Assembly (NCBI GenBank): GCA_947629395.1
Contig: CANRDQ010000047.1
Span: 1-7,763 of the forward strand
Direction: 5' to 3'
Source: an uncultured Bacilli bacterium
GTDB lineage: Bacteria > Bacillota_I > Bacilli_A > RF39 > UBA660
DNA: 7,763 nucleotides
Shown: one piece after another, positions 5,381-7,763 of the stretch
How the letters are laid out: the number at the start of each line of letters is the position of its first letter
Position numbering within the stretch: the first letter of the stretch is position 1
Translations under genes and position numbers: made by a program
The notes under the pieces: generated by a model
Seen by the model: the letters and a program-made list of their open reading frames with translations, nothing else
What the model was told of the DNA's origin: nothing
The model's database searches: none

Positions 5381-6856
5381 TTATTTATCATACTTACTAT
5401 AAAAGTAATCTATTATAGGTTTAGCGCTTATTTTCTTATGACATACTCTTTCTATAACTTCATTAGAAGTATAAACACCACCATTTTTATAAATATTATC
5501 TATTAAATAATTAGTTATAGTTTTTATTTTACCCTCACGTAAAAGTTCATCTACTTTACCTAAGTTTTCTTCCACATTTTCTAAAAACATTCCATCATAG
5601 ATATTACCAAGTAAATAAGATGGGAAATAACCAAATGAACCATCAGACCAATGTACATCTTGTAAGACACCTTCTTTATCACTTAGAACTTCTACTCCTA
5701 AATAATCTTTCATTTTTTGATTCCATACTTTTGGAAGATTATCAACTGTTATTTTTCCACTGAAAATATCTCTTTCTATTTCATATCTTAAAATTATATG
5801 TAAACAATAAGTTAACTCATCTGCATCTACTCTAATAAGTCCATTATCAACTTTATTTAAAGCTTTCGCAAATTCTTCAAGACTTAAATCAATTTTTAAT
5901 TGTTTCTTAACTTCATCATAAATAAGTATCCAAAAATTAATATTACGTCCTAAAATATTTTCAAAAAATCTTGATTGACTTTCATGTAATCCATATAAAT
6001 TTTCTAAAGAATCACTACAAAGTTGACTTATTTTTCGATCAACGTTCTGTTCTAAAATACCATGTCCTCCTTCATGAATAATTGTCAACACAAAACTAAG
6101 AGGATCATTAGTATGATCAAAAGCGATACGAACATCATCTACTGCTAATTTAGAAGTAAAGCCATGAGGATAAACACCTAAAGCACCACGTTCTAAATCA
6201 AATCCCATATAATCAAGTAAATATTTAGCTGCACTAATTAGTTCACTTTCACTATATTCTCTTTTACATTCAATTGTTTCACTTTTTTCTTTAGTTACTT
6301 TTTTAATTAATGGTACTAAAGCCTCTTTTAATTCTTCAAATAGTGGATCTATAATATCACTGGTCATACCCTTTTCAAACTCATTTAACATAGAATCATA
6401 TAAATCCATCTCTGGATATAAATAAGTATAATATTGTTTAGTCATATTAATAATTTTTTCTAAATATGGCTTAAACATCTCATAGTCATTTTTAGCTTTA
6501 GCTTCTTCCCAAACACTTTCTGATAAACTTTTTAATTTAGTATATTCTTGATAAAAGTCAGCCGGTACTTTCTTATTTAAATCATATTTTAAAGAAAGTT
6601 CCTTAACAATACGTTGTTCTCTTTCTTCTAATGAATCAAATTCACTACTCTTTAAACAAGCATCTAGTAATTTTTTATATTCACTACTAGTTTGTAATTC
6701 AAATACTTCTAAATCAATTTTTGATTTAATATCTATTAAATGTTCTTTAGATTTTTTAGGATTATTTATTTTTAAATCCCAATTTAAAATTTGTGAAGTA
6801 TAATTCTTATCATTAATTACTTTTTGATATTCCATTAACTTTTCTAATTCTTTCAT
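5381..6856 (-). CDS. M32 family metallocarboxypeptidase (Taq type)
   Basis: A 491-residue cytoplasmic zinc enzyme that removes C-terminal residues from peptides, close to the roughly 500 residues usual for family M32. All family marks are present in order: PHGFTSKLAVDDVRI (230-244), the zinc site HEGGH (261-265, His 261, catalytic Glu 262, His 265), HESQSRFFEN (291-300, holding the probable third zinc ligand Glu 292), and RVDADELTY (342-350). No signal peptide or membrane segment is seen. The N-terminal half is helical and charged, as in the family. A likely role is peptide recycling. The start ATG has an imperfect Shine-Dalgarno (AGGATGGT, 6860-6867). The gene is divergent from fhs and is transcribed alone. 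Confidence 0.95.
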   Translation of the reverse strand: MKELEKLMEYQKVINDKNYTSQILNWDLKINNPKKSKEHLIDIKSKIDLEVFELQTSSEYKKLLDACLKSSEFDSLEEREQRIVKELSLKYDLNKKVPADFYQEYTKLKSLSESVWEEAKAKNDYEMFKPYLEKIINMTKQYYTYLYPEMDLYDSMLNEFEKGMTSDIIDPLFEELKEALVPLIKKVTKEKSETIECKREYSESELISAAKYLLDYMGFDLERGALGVYPHGFTSKLAVDDVRIAFDHTNDPLSFVLTIIHEGGHGILEQNVDRKISQLCSDSLENLYGLHESQSRFFENILGRNINFWILIYDEVKKQLKIDLSLEEFAKALNKVDNGLIRVDADELTYCLHIILRYEIERDIFSGKITVDNLPKVWNQKMKDYLGVEVLSDKEGVLQDVHWSDGSFGYFPSYLLGNIYDGMFLENVEENLGKVDELLREGKIKTITNYLIDNIYKNGGVYTSNEVIERVCHKKISAKPIIDYFYSKYDK

Positions 6857-6892
6857 ATTACCATCCTATCCACTTCTTCTAAATTTATATAT

Positions 6893-6921
6893 ATAATACC
6901 ACCAATAAAATAAGAAAACAA
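6893..6921 (-). promoter_or_regulatory. Promoter of the M32 carboxypeptidase gene
   Basis: On the minus strand TTGTTT (6916-6921), 17 bases, then TATTAT (6893-6898) preceded by TGG. It lies 36 bases upstream of the carboxypeptidase ATG. Its -35 falls where the -35 of the divergent fhs promoter would be, so the two polymerases may compete. Confidence 0.6.
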
Positions 6922-6940
6922 TAAACTTAAATAAGATATA

Positions 6941-6949
6941 TGTTATAAT
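6941..6949 (+). promoter_or_regulatory. Extended -10 promoter of fhs
   Basis: TGTTATAAT is a perfect extended -10. The expected -35 position (around 6921-6926, ATAAAC) is poor. The start site would be near 6956, leaving an untranslated leader of about a dozen bases, too short for a folate riboswitch. Confidence 0.6.
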
Positions 6950-6968
6950 TAATACTAGAGGTGATATG

Positions 6969-7763
6969 ATGAAAACTGATATTGAGATTGCTCATTCTAT
7001 AAAAATGAAATCTATTATAGAAGTGGCAAAAAAACTTAATCTTTCAGAAGATGATTTAGAATTATATGGAAAGTATAAAGCAAAAATAAATAAAGCACAT
7101 GGTGATAAGAAAGGAAAATTAATACTAGTTACTTCTATTAATCCTACTCCATATGGTGAAGGTAAAACTACCATGAGTATTGGAATCAATGATGCTTTAA
7201 ACGAATTAGGTTATAAGAGTGTTGTTACATTAAGAGAACCTTCTTTAGGACCAGTCTTTGGTATCAAAGGTGGTGCAGCTGGTGGTGGTTATGCTCAAGT
7301 TGTACCTATGGAAGATATTAATTTACATTTCACAGGAGATATACATGCCATTACAGCTTGTAATAATTTATTATGTGCTGCGATTGATAATCATTTATTT
7401 CAAGGTAACACTCTAAATATAAATCCTGAAACAATTTCTTTTAAACGTTGTTTAGATATGAATGATCGTGCCTTAAGAGAAGTTATAGTTGGTAATGGTA
7501 AAAATGAAATCCAAAGAAAAGATGGTTTTAATATTTCCGTTGCTTCTGAAGTTATGGCCATTTTATGTTTAGCTACAGATTTAATGGATTTAAAACAAAG
7601 ATTAAGTAATATTTTAATTGGTTATACTTATGATAATAAACCTGTATATGCTAAAGACTTAAAAATAGAAGGAGCCTTAACTTTATTACTTAAAGATGCA
7701 ATTAAACCTAATCTTGTTCAAACTTTAGAAGGTAATCCTGCCATTATTCATGGTGGACCTTTC
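6969..7763 (+). CDS. fhs: Formate-tetrahydrofolate ligase, N-terminal part (runs off right edge)
   Basis: The first 265 codons of a family normally about 555 residues long, open to the window end. The enzyme makes 10-formyl-tetrahydrofolate from formate, ATP and tetrahydrofolate, feeding purine and formyl-Met synthesis. Recognised by the P-loop region [11 protein letters not shown] (59-68) and the highly conserved [20 protein letters not shown] (89-108), followed by a segment ending [12 protein letters not shown]. The P-loop has Tyr where many homologues have Ala or Leu (TPAGEGK, TPLGEGK). Two ATG codons are adjacent (6966 and 6969). I chose 6969 because AGAGGTGAT (6957-6965) would almost touch the first. 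The gene is divergent from the carboxypeptidase. Confidence 0.95.
   Translation, partial: MKTDIEIAHSIKMKSIIEVAKKLNLSEDDLELYGKYKAKINKAHGDKKGKLILVTSINPTPYGEGKTTMSIGINDALNELGYKSVVTLREPSLGPVFGIKGGAAGGGYAQVVPMEDINLHFTGDIHAITACNNLLCAAIDNHLFQGNTLNINPETISFKRCLDMNDRALREVIVGNGKNEIQRKDGFNISVASEVMAILCLATDLMDLKQRLSNILIGYTYDNKPVYAKDLKIEGALTLLLKDAIKPNLVQTLEGNPAIIHGGPF

Noticed and set aside
6950..6968. Possible tetrahydrofolate riboswitch before fhs
   Set aside because: The -10 box leaves only about a dozen untranslated bases, too few for any known folate aptamer.
6992..7189. Minus-strand open frame of 65 codons
   Set aside because: It is antisense to the well conserved fhs P-loop region.

Overview
The window comes from a very AT-rich, low-GC Gram-positive bacterium. 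It is probably an uncultured Bacilli or Erysipelotrichales/RF39-like gut lineage. The clues are the strong A/T codon bias, TAA at every visible stop, TGG for tryptophan (so no sign of a Mollicutes UGA=Trp code), AGGAGG-type ribosome binding sites, sigma-A-like promoters and short U-tailed terminators. The lineage is an inference from style and gene content, not from a marker gene.

Layout, left to right. Positions 1-127 hold a more GC-rich stretch with two strong hairpins and a leftward extended -10 box. It looks like the end of a small mobile element, possibly IS200/IS605-like, whose gene lies off the left edge. Positions 152-1510 (-) encode an XRE-type DNA-binding domain fused to a multi-helix membrane region and a C-terminal outer domain. 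Its upstream region carries two identical 13-bp operator-like repeats. Positions 1666-3396 (-) encode a complete ABC exporter half-transporter. Between it and the next gene lies an apparent transcription attenuator: a strong promoter, a 26-codon leader ORF (3445-3525) with a good ribosome binding site, and a hairpin plus U-tract touching the exporter's Shine-Dalgarno. A segment inside the leader ORF can pair with the 5' arm of that terminator. Positions 3619-5265 (-) encode a MurJ/YtgP/SpoVB-type lipid II flippase, and 5381-6856 (-) an M32 family metallocarboxypeptidase. Divergent from it, 6969 to the right edge (+) is the N-terminal half of formate-tetrahydrofolate ligase (fhs).

The four leftward genes do not form one operon. 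Each has its own candidate promoter, and a hairpin terminator can be seen after each. Functionally the region mixes housekeeping (cell wall precursor flipping, peptide trimming, one-carbon metabolism) with two likely stress- or drug-responsive units: the attenuated exporter and the membrane-anchored XRE regulator. The most interesting feature is the leader-peptide attenuator in front of the exporter. Its architecture resembles ribosome-mediated attenuation of the Bacillus subtilis BmrCD drug exporter.
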